Source of the DNA: CAXKXX01 sp964059975
Lineage (GTDB): Bacteria; Pseudomonadota; Gammaproteobacteria; Enterobacterales; Enterobacteriaceae
Assembly: GCA_964059975.1 (NCBI GenBank)
Contig: CAXKXX010000004.1
Coordinates: forward strand, 1 to 64,000
Direction: 5' to 3'
DNA length: 64,000 nucleotides
Part shown: in pieces, positions 8,645-18,371 of the stretch
How the letters are laid out: each line of letters starts with the position of its first letter
How positions within the stretch are numbered: the stretch's first letter is position 1
The notes under the pieces: generated by a model
Database searches by the model: none
The model's input: the letters and a program-made list of their open reading frames with translations, nothing else
Told to the model about the DNA's origin: nothing
Made by a program: the position numbers and the translations under genes

Positions 8645-9806
8645 TAATGTAGCAATAGTAATATCTGTGCGTATTCAAAAAGATTGATTTTAAAAATAGA
8701 CCGCACTAACATATTTTTTTATTTTTATATTTTAGTGCTTTTTAGAACCATCTTATAGCATAATTAGAATATTAAGTTGACTTATTAATTTATAAGAGAT
8801 TCTGAAAATATTGTAGACCTAAAAAATTTTTGGAAAAAATATAACATACAGATTAAAATCGCTCTTATCTGATAAAATCAGAAACTAAAAATAAATATAC
8901 TTTTTTCAATTTATTATGAATAAAAATATTCATGAGCGTATAAAACTTATGAGCGTATGAAACATCAATAATTAATTTAATTGATAACTATCAGTTCTAA
9001 ATATATATTAAAGTATTTTCTTACATATTTTCGTTTAACGAAAATCTAGTATCTGATCAATGATCATAAAAAAGAAAGTATTAAAGATATGGAAGCTTAT
9101 TCTTAATTTAGAATAGCTTCGAATTTAAATTGCTTGGTGGTTATTATTAATATTTTTCTTTAAGAATAGTATTTAATTATAATAATTGACAATACACTAA
9201 TGTATTAGTGTCTGTTTAGACGGTGTATACATTTATATACAATATGCGAATTTCTTTGAAAAATACTATATATCATAAGTCGGTCAGAATAAAATTGACT
9301 GTTCTTGTATGGTAACAATATTTTAATTAATTATCTTTATTTTTATTGAATTTCTTATTGTAGCACTTCAAAAGTAACTGAATATAAAAAATATTAGCTT
9401 TGAGTTAAAATTTTCAGGGGCTATATTTTGCATTTGCATGAGATTATCGTTTAAGTAGATTTCGATAAGTCATATTGTATGTAAAATTAAAAATGTATTT
9501 AAATTTAATATTATTAATTAACACTACAATTTTATTTATTATCACCTTAATTAAGGATAAAAATAACGCACTAGATATATGTTAGCTTAAATAATTAATT
9601 ATTTATCTACGAATTTTTAACTTGTATAGTCTCTTGACGCTACTATATCGTAGACTTTTTCTTAAATAATTATGGGTTCATTGCTGATTATTTAGATAAA
9701 CAAAAATATCAGCAATCTAAAAATATTCAGCATATTATTCAGCATATTAAGGTGCGTATAAGTCCAATGGACATAGTATCTCAATATATTACGAACAAGT
9801 CTTTAT

Positions 9807-10010
9807 TTATCTTACATACTTCCAAACAGCAATGGGAATTTTATCATATAATTTATTCATGGTGAGCTCAGCAAGTCGATGATCGGCGGCGGAGTAAAAT
9901 AATTCTAATTCGTCCTCCGAAAGTGCATACTTATTTTTTTCGATAACACGCTCTAGCGTGCCAATCTTAGTACATTTACGTAAGCGCATCAGATAATCAG
10001 TTTTAGTCAT
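9807..10010 (-). CDS. hha: Hha/YmoA family nucleoid-associated modulator
   Basis: Hha/YmoA proteins bind H-NS (or StpA) filaments and strengthen silencing of target genes. The 67-residue product has the length of Yersinia YmoA and is almost identical to that family: MTKTDYLMRLRKCTKIGTLE, then RVIEKNKYALSEDELELFYS and AADHRLAELTMNKLYDKIP, ending VWKYVR. An AAAGG ribosome binding site lies 5 nt before the ATG. It stands alone in about 4 kb of decayed DNA. tomB, its usual upstream partner, is not intact. Whether H-NS survives elsewhere cannot be seen. Near-perfect conservation inside a graveyard argues for selection. The assignment is certain; symbol hha versus ymoA is a naming choice. Confidence 0.96.
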   Translation of the reverse strand: MTKTDYLMRLRKCTKIGTLERVIEKNKYALSEDELELFYSAADHRLAELTMNKLYDKIPIAVWKYVR

Positions 10011-10421
10011 TATGGCCTTTAATTTTTAAAATATATTATAAAATACGCTAGGAAATACTAAAGCTTCAAGCGATTATTGTAGCATAGATATCTTTTTTAA
10101 AAAATTTTTAGTGATTTCGCCTTGGTGTTTACTAGAAAAAGAATGACAAATGGATGTCACATAGATATAGATTGTCTGATTTAAAGAATTCATTTTACTC
10201 ATTTTTATTTATCTATTTAGTTATATGACTCATTAAAAATGATATATTAGATCGATATAATTAGTTAAATTCTAAAAGGTGTTAAATTTAGCTTTCATAC
10301 TACTGCATTACCTTGGATATAGGTCATTCAATAGCATAATCTTGTCGCTTATACGACACATTATTTATATAAAAATATTAGTTATTTTATTCAACTTATC
10401 CATAAGTGATAAGTGTTGTAT

Positions 10422-10479
10422 CAATAGCGTGCTCTAAAGTTTGGTATCAATAGCGCGCTCTAACAATAGCGCGCTCTAA
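10422..10479. repeat. Three copies of a 16-bp repeat
   Basis: CAATAGCG(T/C)GCTCTAA occurs at 10422-10437, 10448-10463 and 10464-10479. The second and third are identical and adjacent. The first differs by one base and is 10 nt away, indicating successive duplication events. Confidence 0.85.
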
Positions 10480-10747
10480 ATAGAAGTGAGCTTGGTTATT
10501 GACTAAGACAGATCATCACTAATTTTATAGATTTTATGTATTTATAGAAATAAGTCCTTACTCTAATATGAAATTCCTTACTCTAATGTGAAAAAGATAT
10601 AGGTCGATTTAGAGGATGAAAATAAAGTTTTTCTGATTACTTATCGTAAAGAAGAAAACTGTTCGTTCATCGATGCCGCTAGGAGAATTAGTAAACTAAT
10701 TTTAAACCCCCCGTAGTTTTTTATCTATTTAAGCAGTTTCTACAAAA

Positions 10748-10779
10748 TTAGATTATAAATTACTTAGATTATAAATTAC
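10748..10779. repeat. Exact 16-bp tandem duplication
   Basis: TTAGATTATAAATTAC occurs twice in direct succession. Confidence 0.85.
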
Positions 10780-11133
10780 ATAGTAAATGATGATTCAATG
10801 ATATTAAAAAGATACTTTCTTATTTTAGTTTGTTGACTTTTATAAATTAAATTTATAATCTAAATGGCGAAGTTAACGCAGTATAAGCTAGGTCTCCCAT
10901 ATTAATTAAATATGGGCTAAGTCCGCATCCTATTATTTTATTTTTCTATAATCATCCTAGCAAGTTTTTTTAACAAACGTCGCTTTTTTTAACACGTTTT
11001 AGTATAATTTATGCATATATTCCTTCTAGGAGCGACTCACCTCTAATAATACGTCTGCACAATTGTCATTAAAGACACCGTACGCGTACTCTAATAATCT
11101 TTTTGGCTATCAAATAGCAGCGTTATTTATTAT

Positions 11134-11171
11134 GAAATTTCCCTCCGGCACGTGGAGGAAAATTTCTTTTT
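11134..11171 (+). terminator. Orphan terminator-like hairpin
   Basis: Arms 11134-11146 and 11154-11166 pair over 13 positions with one mismatch around a 7-nt loop, followed by a run of five T. It has the form of a rho-independent terminator reading rightward, but no gene precedes it, so it probably outlived its gene. Confidence 0.5.
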
Positions 11172-11264
11172 ACATTGATGACGGAAGACTTGAGCTCATA
11201 CAAAGTATATAATATAATGATATCTCATTACACCATATATTTTTATCTCTAATTATTTTTTGCA

Positions 11265-11414
11265 ATGAAACTAACATCAGCATTTCGACATACAACCACA
11301 TCATTATTCTTAAATACCTGGTTTACTACTTCAGCCATATTGCGCTTCACAGTTTCCCTCGCGCCGCTAATTTTATTATGGATAAGTATTCGATGGGCCG
11401 CATCAGTCCCATGA
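11265..11414 (+). CDS. Small ORF overlapping the ABC ATPase gene, unknown
   Basis: An ATG at 11265 opens a 49-codon frame ending in TGA at 11412-11414. That stop overlaps the ATG of the following ATPase gene (ATGA, a 4-nt overlap). The predicted peptide MKLTSAFRHTTTSLFLNTWF... has one likely membrane segment (about residues 25-44). Base composition in the frame is richer in G+C than the flanking spacer. There is no clear ribosome binding site. It may be a genuine small leader or coupled gene, or the stump of a larger one. I do not recognise the family. Confidence 0.35.
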   Translation: MKLTSAFRHTTTSLFLNTWFTTSAILRFTVSLAPLILLWISIRWAASVP

Positions 11415-12109
11415 TAACACTGGAAAAAGCCATGATCGGTTATGGCGGATCCCAGCTGTTTCCCCCATTAAATGGATACTTTGCCGCCGGATCTTTGACC
11501 GCAGTCATAGGAGCTAATGGGGTTGGAAAATCTACTTTGTTAAAAACAGTAGCCGGACTTCTTTCCCTGAAAGGTGGAAAGATAACTTTTAGTAAAAACC
11601 ACTTATCACGGATAGCGTATCTACCACAACAAATAGAGCTAGATCTTCAGTTTCCTATACAAGTCTATGATTTAGTAGCAATGGGAAATTACACGAAGAG
11701 GGGTATGTTCGGAGGACTCAGTAAATGTGCATCTCGCGATATTACTGAGTCATTAGAGTGTGTAGGGATGACTTCAATGGCTAAGGTTCCAGTAGGACAA
11801 CTATCTTCTGGGCAATTGCAACGCGCCCTCTTTGCGCGCCTCTTGGTGCAGCAAGCGCCGGTAATTTTATTAGATGAACCGTTTACTGGTATCGACAGTC
11901 CCACAACTGATAAGTTAATACTGATTCTGAAGCAACTTCATCAGAAAGGTCGAACGCTTATCACAGTATTACACGATATGTCTCTAGTGATTAATCATTT
12001 CTCTCAGGTGCTGATGCTAACGCCACAATCTTATTATTGGGGAGACACCGAGTGCGTTTTAGAACATTTTCCTTCGTTAAAAATAGTCAAAATCCCCACC
12101 GTAAGATAA
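11411..12109 (+). CDS. ABC transporter ATP-binding protein, zinc/manganese type
   Basis: This is the ATP-hydrolysing subunit of a metal-chelate type importer. From the ATG at 11411 the product has 232 residues: Walker A GANGVGKST near 38-46, Q-loop AYLPQQIELD near 75-84, signature LSSGQLQRALFARLL near 132-146, Walker B VILLDEPF near 150-157, and the switch histidine in TVLHDMS near 184-190. Upstream in-frame starts add only an unconserved tail, whereas 11411 fits the family N-terminus and overlaps the preceding stop. The permease begins 10 nt downstream. The protein resembles ZnuC/AztA/SitB relatives; the metal (Zn, Mn or Fe) cannot be decided from sequence alone. Confidence 0.88.
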   Translation: MITLEKAMIGYGGSQLFPPLNGYFAAGSLTAVIGANGVGKSTLLKTVAGLLSLKGGKITFSKNHLSRIAYLPQQIELDLQFPIQVYDLVAMGNYTKRGMFGGLSKCASRDITESLECVGMTSMAKVPVGQLSSGQLQRALFARLLVQQAPVILLDEPFTGIDSPTTDKLILILKQLHQKGRTLITVLHDMSLVINHFSQVLMLTPQSYYWGDTECVLEHFPSLKIVKIPTVR

Positions 12110-12119
12110 TGGTAGAATC

Positions 12120-12980
12120 ATGACTTTTCTACATATGTTACCCGAACCTTTCGTATCTTTTGGATTTATGCGCCGTGCTCTAGTAGCTTGTCTAGCACTA
12201 TCATTTAGCGCAGCGCCTTTAGGAGTCTTTCTATTGCTGCGCCGCATGAGCTTAGTTGGTGACGCTCTGTCTCACGCGGTACTACCCGGAGCTGCAATTG
12301 GCTATCTAATTTCGGGTATGTCACTAGTAGCAATGGGGATTGGCGGCTTTATTGCTGGATTAGCAGTCGCGATATTATCTGGATTTGTGAGCCGCCATAC
12401 ACTGTTAAAGGAAGATGCTAGTTTCGCGGGTTTTTATCTTGGATCGTTAGCACTAGGGGTAACGCTAGTATCATTGCGCGGCTCTAGCGTCGATCTTTTG
12501 CATGTTCTTTTTGGTTCGATTTTAGCTGTAGGTATCGATTCTGTTATCATGATCGGAGCGATAGCCAGCTTTTCATCACTGTCGTTAGCGGTGATTTATC
12601 GAGTTTTAGTGATTGAGTCTTTTGATATAACTTTTCTACGAGTCAGTGCCCCACGTTGGATAGCAGTAATACATGGGCTATTTCTTACATTAGTTGTGAT
12701 TAACCTAGTCGCAGGTTTTCAAATTTTTGGCACGTTAATGTCAGTAGGTCTGATGATGTTGCCCGCAGCCAGCGCACGATTCTGGACGCACAACTTGCCG
12801 CGCATGCTAGTAGTATCTATAGTCTTGGGTATTCTTTCTAGCATAATTGGCTTAAAATGGTCATACCATGCTTCACTTCCTGCTGGTCCAGCGATTGTTT
12901 TGAGCGCTAGCCTTATTTTTTTTATTTCTATTTTATTTGGAACTTGTGGTGGGATTTACTCTTACGCAAGGCGCCGATGA
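12120..12980 (+). CDS. ABC transporter permease, zinc/manganese (ABC-3) family
   Basis: This is the inner-membrane channel subunit paired with the preceding ATPase. The 286-residue product shows the ABC-3 family pattern of about eight hydrophobic helices. It includes LLLRRMSLVGDALSHAVLPG near 40-59 with the conserved DALSHA motif, and SVGLMMLPAASARFW near 203-217. It lies 10 nt downstream of the ATPase gene. Its stop TGA (12978-12980) overlaps an ATG at 12977 that opens only 11 codons (MKLRTLRNSNS). That is the place and style of start expected for the periplasmic binding protein, which seems lost. Whether the transporter works without a local binding protein is unknown. Confidence 0.88.
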   Translation: MTFLHMLPEPFVSFGFMRRALVACLALSFSAAPLGVFLLLRRMSLVGDALSHAVLPGAAIGYLISGMSLVAMGIGGFIAGLAVAILSGFVSRHTLLKEDASFAGFYLGSLALGVTLVSLRGSSVDLLHVLFGSILAVGIDSVIMIGAIASFSSLSLAVIYRVLVIESFDITFLRVSAPRWIAVIHGLFLTLVVINLVAGFQIFGTLMSVGLMMLPAASARFWTHNLPRMLVVSIVLGILSSIIGLKWSYHASLPAGPAIVLSASLIFFISILFGTCGGIYSYARRR

Positions 12981-15480
12981 AGCTACGAACATTACGTAAC
13001 TCGAATTCTTAAATATATAGTTCCAAAACTTCAAGCGCACATATTTATCGCTTTAAAAAAAGATACGAAAGCATTGAATAATATAGCAATCTAGCAATAT
13101 AATTAATATGGCCATTAATTGTTCTATTAATCAACAAAAATTTATATATTTTTACACATTCAGATTAAGTCTGAATAGACAAATCCTAAAAGAAATCAGG
13201 GTTCATACTTCAAAAGTAACGAGTAGGTTCAGTTTTATTGATTTCAAAATGCAAGATTTTGAAAGGTGTTCGGACTAATAATTTTATGCAGATTGTCAGT
13301 GTCTGACAACATACTTCCATTTGCTCCAACCTGATTTTTTTCAATATCACAGGTAGTTTTATGCTAGCATAAATAAAAATTAATTAAATAAAAAATCAGA
13401 TTTTACTATTTCCTGGTTCTAACGAAATTATGACTTTTGTTCGTTAGTATGGCACGGTGATTTTAGCATTATCCTCGTTCTTAAAGTATAAAGAGTGATC
13501 TTTCTTTCCCGTGATCCCATATTATTTTATACGCAACTCCATACATGGTATTTTAGTATTAAAACTAAAATTAATGTTATCAGAATGCTAAATACAGTAA
13601 TTTTTTTTAAAACCTTTTCTCGTTTTTATCTCAGCGTTTAAAACCTCTTTTCATTATTCTTTTAATCTATAAATATTTCTTTATAAAGTTTAGAAACTAA
13701 TTAAATTTTTCGCGCTAGATGAATATTTTAGACCCGTTTCCGAATTTTCAAGTTTACATTTTATCACTGATAATCATATAGAACAGCAATTATCTTAAGT
13801 AGATAATATGTTAGGTAGAAGCTATTTCTTGCTCCTGGCATTGTTTATTAACAATAAGCTACTTCGGTATATTAATATAGAGATTTCATCTTACATATTG
13901 ACTGTTTATTATCTGATTTTCCGAAAAAGTGTCTAGGAATAATTTCCTATAAAATCTACCCTACTCTATTACTTAATATAATAATTTATACTTGTAATCA
14001 TAATACAAGGTGTGATAAATAATTAAATCTAGCATACGACTAATTATTATAATTTAGATTAGTAATACGCGTATTTTACTATTTAAAAGTATTATTAGTA
14101 TTTTATACTATTTCATAACTTAGTTGATATAGATACTTGAATTTACAATGCGTTATAGTTTTAATTTAAAAAAACACTGTCTTTATAGCAGGATAAGCAG
14201 AAAGCTGCGTCCATAAACTAATTACGAAGAGTATTGTTTTTAATGAAATATTAAATTTCGCTATTGTATTTATTACTATATTTTTATATAGAAATAGCCC
14301 TAGGTTATTAAACCTATCGAGGGCACTTATTTAGTAGCGCTGTGCACAGTATTCGCAGTCGGTTTAGACATATGAGTACACTTTGACCCACTGAGGAAAG
14401 ATTCATTAAATAATGAGCGATTATTTATAGACTGAGCTTCTTTTGAGTTTCAATTTAATTGATATAATACTGATAATTAGATAAAAAAAGCAACAATGTG
14501 AAGAAGATCTAGATCTTTCTGATTCTCTAATGGTAAGTATTCTATTTTAGTAAGTATTCTATGTTTTCATAATCTGTATTATAAGAGAGAGATACCATGA
14601 CGTCTAGAATATTTATATATAGATAAATTAAATTTTTTAGTGTATAGAGATTTTTGCTCCGTATTGCACGTCTCATTGCTGTTCACTATAAAACGTCAAA
14701 AAGCACTTTTTCTAAAAAACAGGGTTGAATGAGCGCATAAATCTTATCGGTATATTATTAAGTTTAGGTATATTACTACATTATATGTAGGCGTACTGTT
14801 ATGTTCTATTTGATGATTGCATAGAAATTTTTAAGATTATTCTGCTATAAAGTCGCATTTTAATAAATGTTAAAAATCGCTATTTTATAAAGATATTTAA
14901 AAAATATAAGGATCATTAGATTACTTTAAACAATTTAGGATACACGGGATTTCTCGTTTGTACTACTTTAAATTTCTAAACAAAGTAGCAAAGTAGTATA
15001 TTAGAAAATACTTAATGATCTATAAAAAATAAAAATTTCTTAAATTTTTTTAGTAAATAACTTAACTATTAATTAAAATACAATTTTTGATATTTATCAA
15101 ATAGAATGATGTTCTACTTTTAAATTTTCTCACTTTAATTCATTCCTTCATTTTTTAAAAAATATAATTTTTATATGGAGCGTGATATCTAATAAAAAAT
15201 TGTTCAATTTGATTGCAGTACACCCATTCTTAGAATGAATACACATTTATAAAATTTATTTATTAATATAAAATATTAAGTGTATTAATTAAAATTAAAA
15301 TTTACTAACGATTTTTTATTGCAAGTAACAGAATAAGGATTCTGACTTATTTATCTTTAATGAATTTTTTAATATTTATTAAAAATAAAAATAAAAAAAT
15401 TAAATGATTGCAATAGATTTTATACAAGTCTACTACATCTAATGAATAACTACGTGGTCTTTTTAATAGTTGTAACTATT

Positions 15481-15517
15481 TATAATCTATGTGAAATAAT
15501 ATAATCTATGTGAAATA
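15481..15517. repeat. 19-bp tandem duplication
   Basis: TATAATCTATGTGAAATA plus one further base is repeated in direct succession with period 19. Confidence 0.8.
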
Positions 15518-16172
15518 TTGAACGCCGATTTTTCTTAGACTTTCCATACAAATAAATATTGTTTAGTAAATTTACAATAGCAGAAAAGTATTAATCAATA
15601 TAGCAGTTTGGTAAGAGTAGCAATAATATAGCTTACTGAGTTGCATGGCAATTCTTGAAAAAGAATGCAGATCTAAACTCCATCTATATGATGGTGTGCA
15701 AATATAGATTTTTCCTAGCTATTGCTACTTTTATTCAGAATTTAAGCACGGCTACGATTTATACAAGAAATTCACTACACTCAAAATATAAATTTAATGA
15801 TGTGTCTAATCTCCACATATATTCTGACTGTAATAAGAGTGAGGTGAATGTTTTGATTTATCGTCAAATCAATATAGGAAAACCGCCTTACTTGACATTA
15901 GTCAAGTAGTTTGACTTAGTAAAACTTATTTTAAGGACACTAATGAGTTCTGGCGCAACTAAATAGTTGTCACATAATATCTTTTAGATAAGTATTCTAT
16001 ACCAATGTTTCGATTAACGATTAAGCATAAAAGAGATTATTAGCGATGAAATTGCGCGATTACTTGCATTAATTTCTTTTCTAAGAGATGCTGTAAAAAG
16101 TGCGCACAAACCTACTCTTACGCAAATTTTTTTGATATGGGAACAGATTATGAACTTATTAAGCTATTCTCC

Positions 16173-16232
16173 TCGAGATATAGAACCTGATTTCCTATAA
16201 TATCGAGATATGGAACTTGATTTCCCATAATA
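16173..16232. repeat. 30-bp tandem duplication with three mismatches
   Basis: Copies 16173-16202 and 16203-16232 begin TCGAGATAT and differ at three positions, all transitions. Divergence shows a true, older duplication rather than an assembly artefact. Confidence 0.85.
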
Positions 16233-16575
16233 GATAGTGCCGATACGTCGTTTTTTTATTTTTTATATTTTAATTTTTATAAATCTATTGGACATTATTT
16301 ATAATAAATAAGACGTAGAGACATAAAAATAGTTTGACTTAGCCTATAGATTGCTTTAGGTAATAGATCACTTACTACATTCAATAAACCAGATAGCGAT
16401 TATAATGAGTTAATTAGTGATTAGACTTTCAGTCTAAACAGATAGCGCAATTTTTTATTATTATAACTAAAATTAAAGCTATCAGAGTATCTATGCTGAT
16501 ATATAAAAGAAATATAGACAGACCCCATCCTAGTTGATTTCGGCTGTTCTTCTTAAATTTTGGGAGGAATAAGAA

Positions 16576-18084
16576 ATGCGAGTACTGAAGTTTGGTGGAA
16601 GCTCAGTGGCGAATTCAGAACGCTTTTTATGCGTTGCTAATATTATAGAAAGTAAGGCCCGAGTGGGTCAGGTGGCAGCAGTATTATCTGCGCCCGCCAA
16701 GACTACCAACCATCTAGTAGCTATGATTGAAAAAACGGCGTCAAGTCACGATACTCTTCCAGATATCAGTGATACAGTAGATATATTTTCTAACTTATTA
16801 ATCGGTCTAAATCAATCGGTTCCGGGTTTTGAGTACAATAAGTTAAAAAAATTTATAGACCAACAGTTCGTACAACTTAAACAGGACTTAAATGGAATTG
16901 TGCTGGAAAGGAGGTGCTCAGATAGCGTAAATGCCTCAATTATCTGCTTCGGAGAAAGACTTTCTGTTGTGCTGATGGAAGGTGTATTGCACGCTAAAGG
17001 TTTTCCGGTGACAGTCATTAATCCAGTCGATAATTTCCTGGCTCACGGTTGTTACCTCGAGTCCACTATTGATATTCTAGAATCTATGCGACGTATTTCT
17101 GTTAAGACAATTCCTAGAAACCATGTCTTATTAATGCCAGGATTTATTGCCGGTAACGAAAAAGGCGAATTAGTCGTTCTTGGGCGTAACGGCTCTGACT
17201 ATTCCGCCACTGTACTCGCAGCTTGCTTACAGGCCGATAGCTGTGAAATCTGGACTGATGTTGATGGTATTTATACCTGTGATCCACGCACAATACCAGA
17301 GGCAAAGCTACTAAAATCTATGTCGTATCAGGAAGCAATAGAACTTTCTTATTTCGGTGCAAAAATACTGCATCCTCGCACTATTGCCCCGATCGCTCAA
17401 TTCAGAATTCCCTGCCTAATCAAAAATACAGTCAATCCTCAAGCCCCTGGTACGCTGATTAGCGAGGAAATTATGGATGACAGTATGCCCATGAAGGGTG
17501 TAACTAGCCTCAACAATATAGCGATGATTAATGTTTCTAAGGCAAGCATGAAAAGTATTTTCGGCATGGCAGATCGCATATTCTCGTCGATGTCTCGTGC
17601 CAGTATCTCCGTGGTATTAGTTACTCGGACCTCTTCAGACTATAGCATTAATTTCTGTGTATCACAGTATTCTTTGATGTGCGCCCGCCAGGCGCTGGAA
17701 GAGGAATTCTGTCTGGAGCTCAAAGAAGGCGCCTTAGAACCACTATATGTGCTAGACAATCTAGCAATTATCTCTGTAATTGGAGATGGAATACGTAGAC
17801 TACATGGGGCGTCCACACGTTTCTTTTCTGCTCTAGCATGTGCCAAAATCAGCATAGTAGCTATTGCAAAAAGCTCATCTGAGTGTTCTATTTCAGCGGT
17901 GGTTAGTGGTGATTCTGTTATTACGGGTCTACGAGTTAGTCACCAGATGCTATCTAATACTAATCGGGCAATTGAGATATGTGTAATTGGCGTTTTCTAT
18001 GTATTTTTACAAAAAATACGCCGTCATCAGGCTTATTTAACAGAGAGGTCGCGTCTATCTATTAGCATGAAGCATGCTGACTAG
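16576..18084 (+). CDS. thrA: Aspartokinase (ThrA lacking homoserine dehydrogenase)
   Basis: E. coli ThrA is a fusion of aspartokinase I and homoserine dehydrogenase I, about 820 residues. Here the frame stops after 502. The kinase half is well kept: KFGGSS at 5-10, ICFGERLSVVLMEGVL near 116-131, VVLGRNGSDYSATVLAACL near 200-218, EIWTDVDGIYTCDPR near 223-237 and LSYFGAKILHPRT near 253-265, followed by both ACT regulatory repeats to about 465. The dehydrogenase NAD-binding loop (GVGGVGG in E. coli) is reduced to GVFYVF and the frame then drifts to a stop. A GGGAGGA ribosome binding site precedes the ATG. It could act as a monofunctional kinase feeding diaminopimelate synthesis, but not threonine. 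Confidence 0.9.
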   Translation: MRVLKFGGSSVANSERFLCVANIIESKARVGQVAAVLSAPAKTTNHLVAMIEKTASSHDTLPDISDTVDIFSNLLIGLNQSVPGFEYNKLKKFIDQQFVQLKQDLNGIVLERRCSDSVNASIICFGERLSVVLMEGVLHAKGFPVTVINPVDNFLAHGCYLESTIDILESMRRISVKTIPRNHVLLMPGFIAGNEKGELVVLGRNGSDYSATVLAACLQADSCEIWTDVDGIYTCDPRTIPEAKLLKSMSYQEAIELSYFGAKILHPRTIAPIAQFRIPCLIKNTVNPQAPGTLISEEIMDDSMPMKGVTSLNNIAMINVSKASMKSIFGMADRIFSSMSRASISVVLVTRTSSDYSINFCVSQYSLMCARQALEEEFCLELKEGALEPLYVLDNLAIISVIGDGIRRLHGASTRFFSALACAKISIVAIAKSSSECSISAVVSGDSVITGLRVSHQMLSNTNRAIEICVIGVFYVFLQKIRRHQAYLTERSRLSISMKHAD

Positions 18085-18371
18085 TAGATACGAGTTCTCC
18101 TTAAAAATTGATATGAGGGAGTGGCTGATTAGTAAAGACAGTGGGGCATCCAAGCACTTTTCTTTTAAAAAAGTCATTTTATGCATCTAATATATATTGA
18201 TTCTATTTTTTATTAAAACTCTTGGATGAATACGCCTACTTCTTGAAGCGACTTTTCGATGTAGTAGTATCGATTAGTGCCACTCAAAAGCCTTTAATTA
18301 TTGTCTATCATCGTCAGACGGCTCCTCCTAATAGAAGCTAAAATTTCTTATATGATATCACCGTTTTACCG
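18085..18371 (+). pseudogene. thrA: Relic of the ThrA homoserine dehydrogenase domain
   Basis: Beyond the stop, shifted frames still match E. coli ThrA in order. RVYL(L)A resembles RVCGVA just before 18084. DVVVSISATQK (about 18257-18290) resembles PVIVDCTSSQ. NFLYDITVLP (18342-18371) resembles KFLYDTNVGAGLP. Stops interrupt every segment. The matches are short and recalled rather than searched, but their order and spacing agree with the intact gene. Confidence 0.55.

Larger units (their letters stand above)
7361..9806. other. 2.4 kb AT-rich decayed spacer
   Basis: No open frame of meaningful length and no RNA gene was seen. slyD would be expected on the minus strand just after slyX, but no secure relic is visible. 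The region holds tandem duplications at 7587-7640, 8615-8644, about 8930-8962 and about 9724-9748, and an inverted repeat at 8206-8246. Confidence 0.6.
10011..11264. other. 1.25 kb AT-rich decayed spacer
   Basis: tomB would be expected at its left end on the minus strand. The similarity I could read there is too weak to call. It holds tandem repeats (10422-10479, 10555-10593, 10748-10779), a small hairpin at 10896-10916 and a terminator-like hairpin at 11134-11171. Confidence 0.5.
12981..16575. other. 3.6 kb AT-rich decayed spacer
   Basis: This probably once held the binding-protein gene of the ABC operon; only an 11-codon start overlapping the permease stop is left. An 84-codon open frame at 15655-15909 has no family resemblance or ribosome binding site and is not called. 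Tandem duplications occur at 15481-15517 and 16173-16232. No promoter or leader peptide for thrA was recognised. Confidence 0.55.

Noticed and set aside
10021..10180. Possible tomB remnant upstream of hha
   Set aside because: Nucleotide and residue similarity to the TomB C-terminus was too weak and needed frameshifts at almost every step.
7361..10479. Direct repeats as a CRISPR array
   Set aside because: Repeats are adjacent tandem copies without unique spacers of constant length, each with a different sequence, and no cas genes are present.
15655..15909. 84-codon open frame on the plus strand
   Set aside because: AT-rich, no ribosome binding site, composition like the surrounding decayed DNA and no family motif that I recognise.
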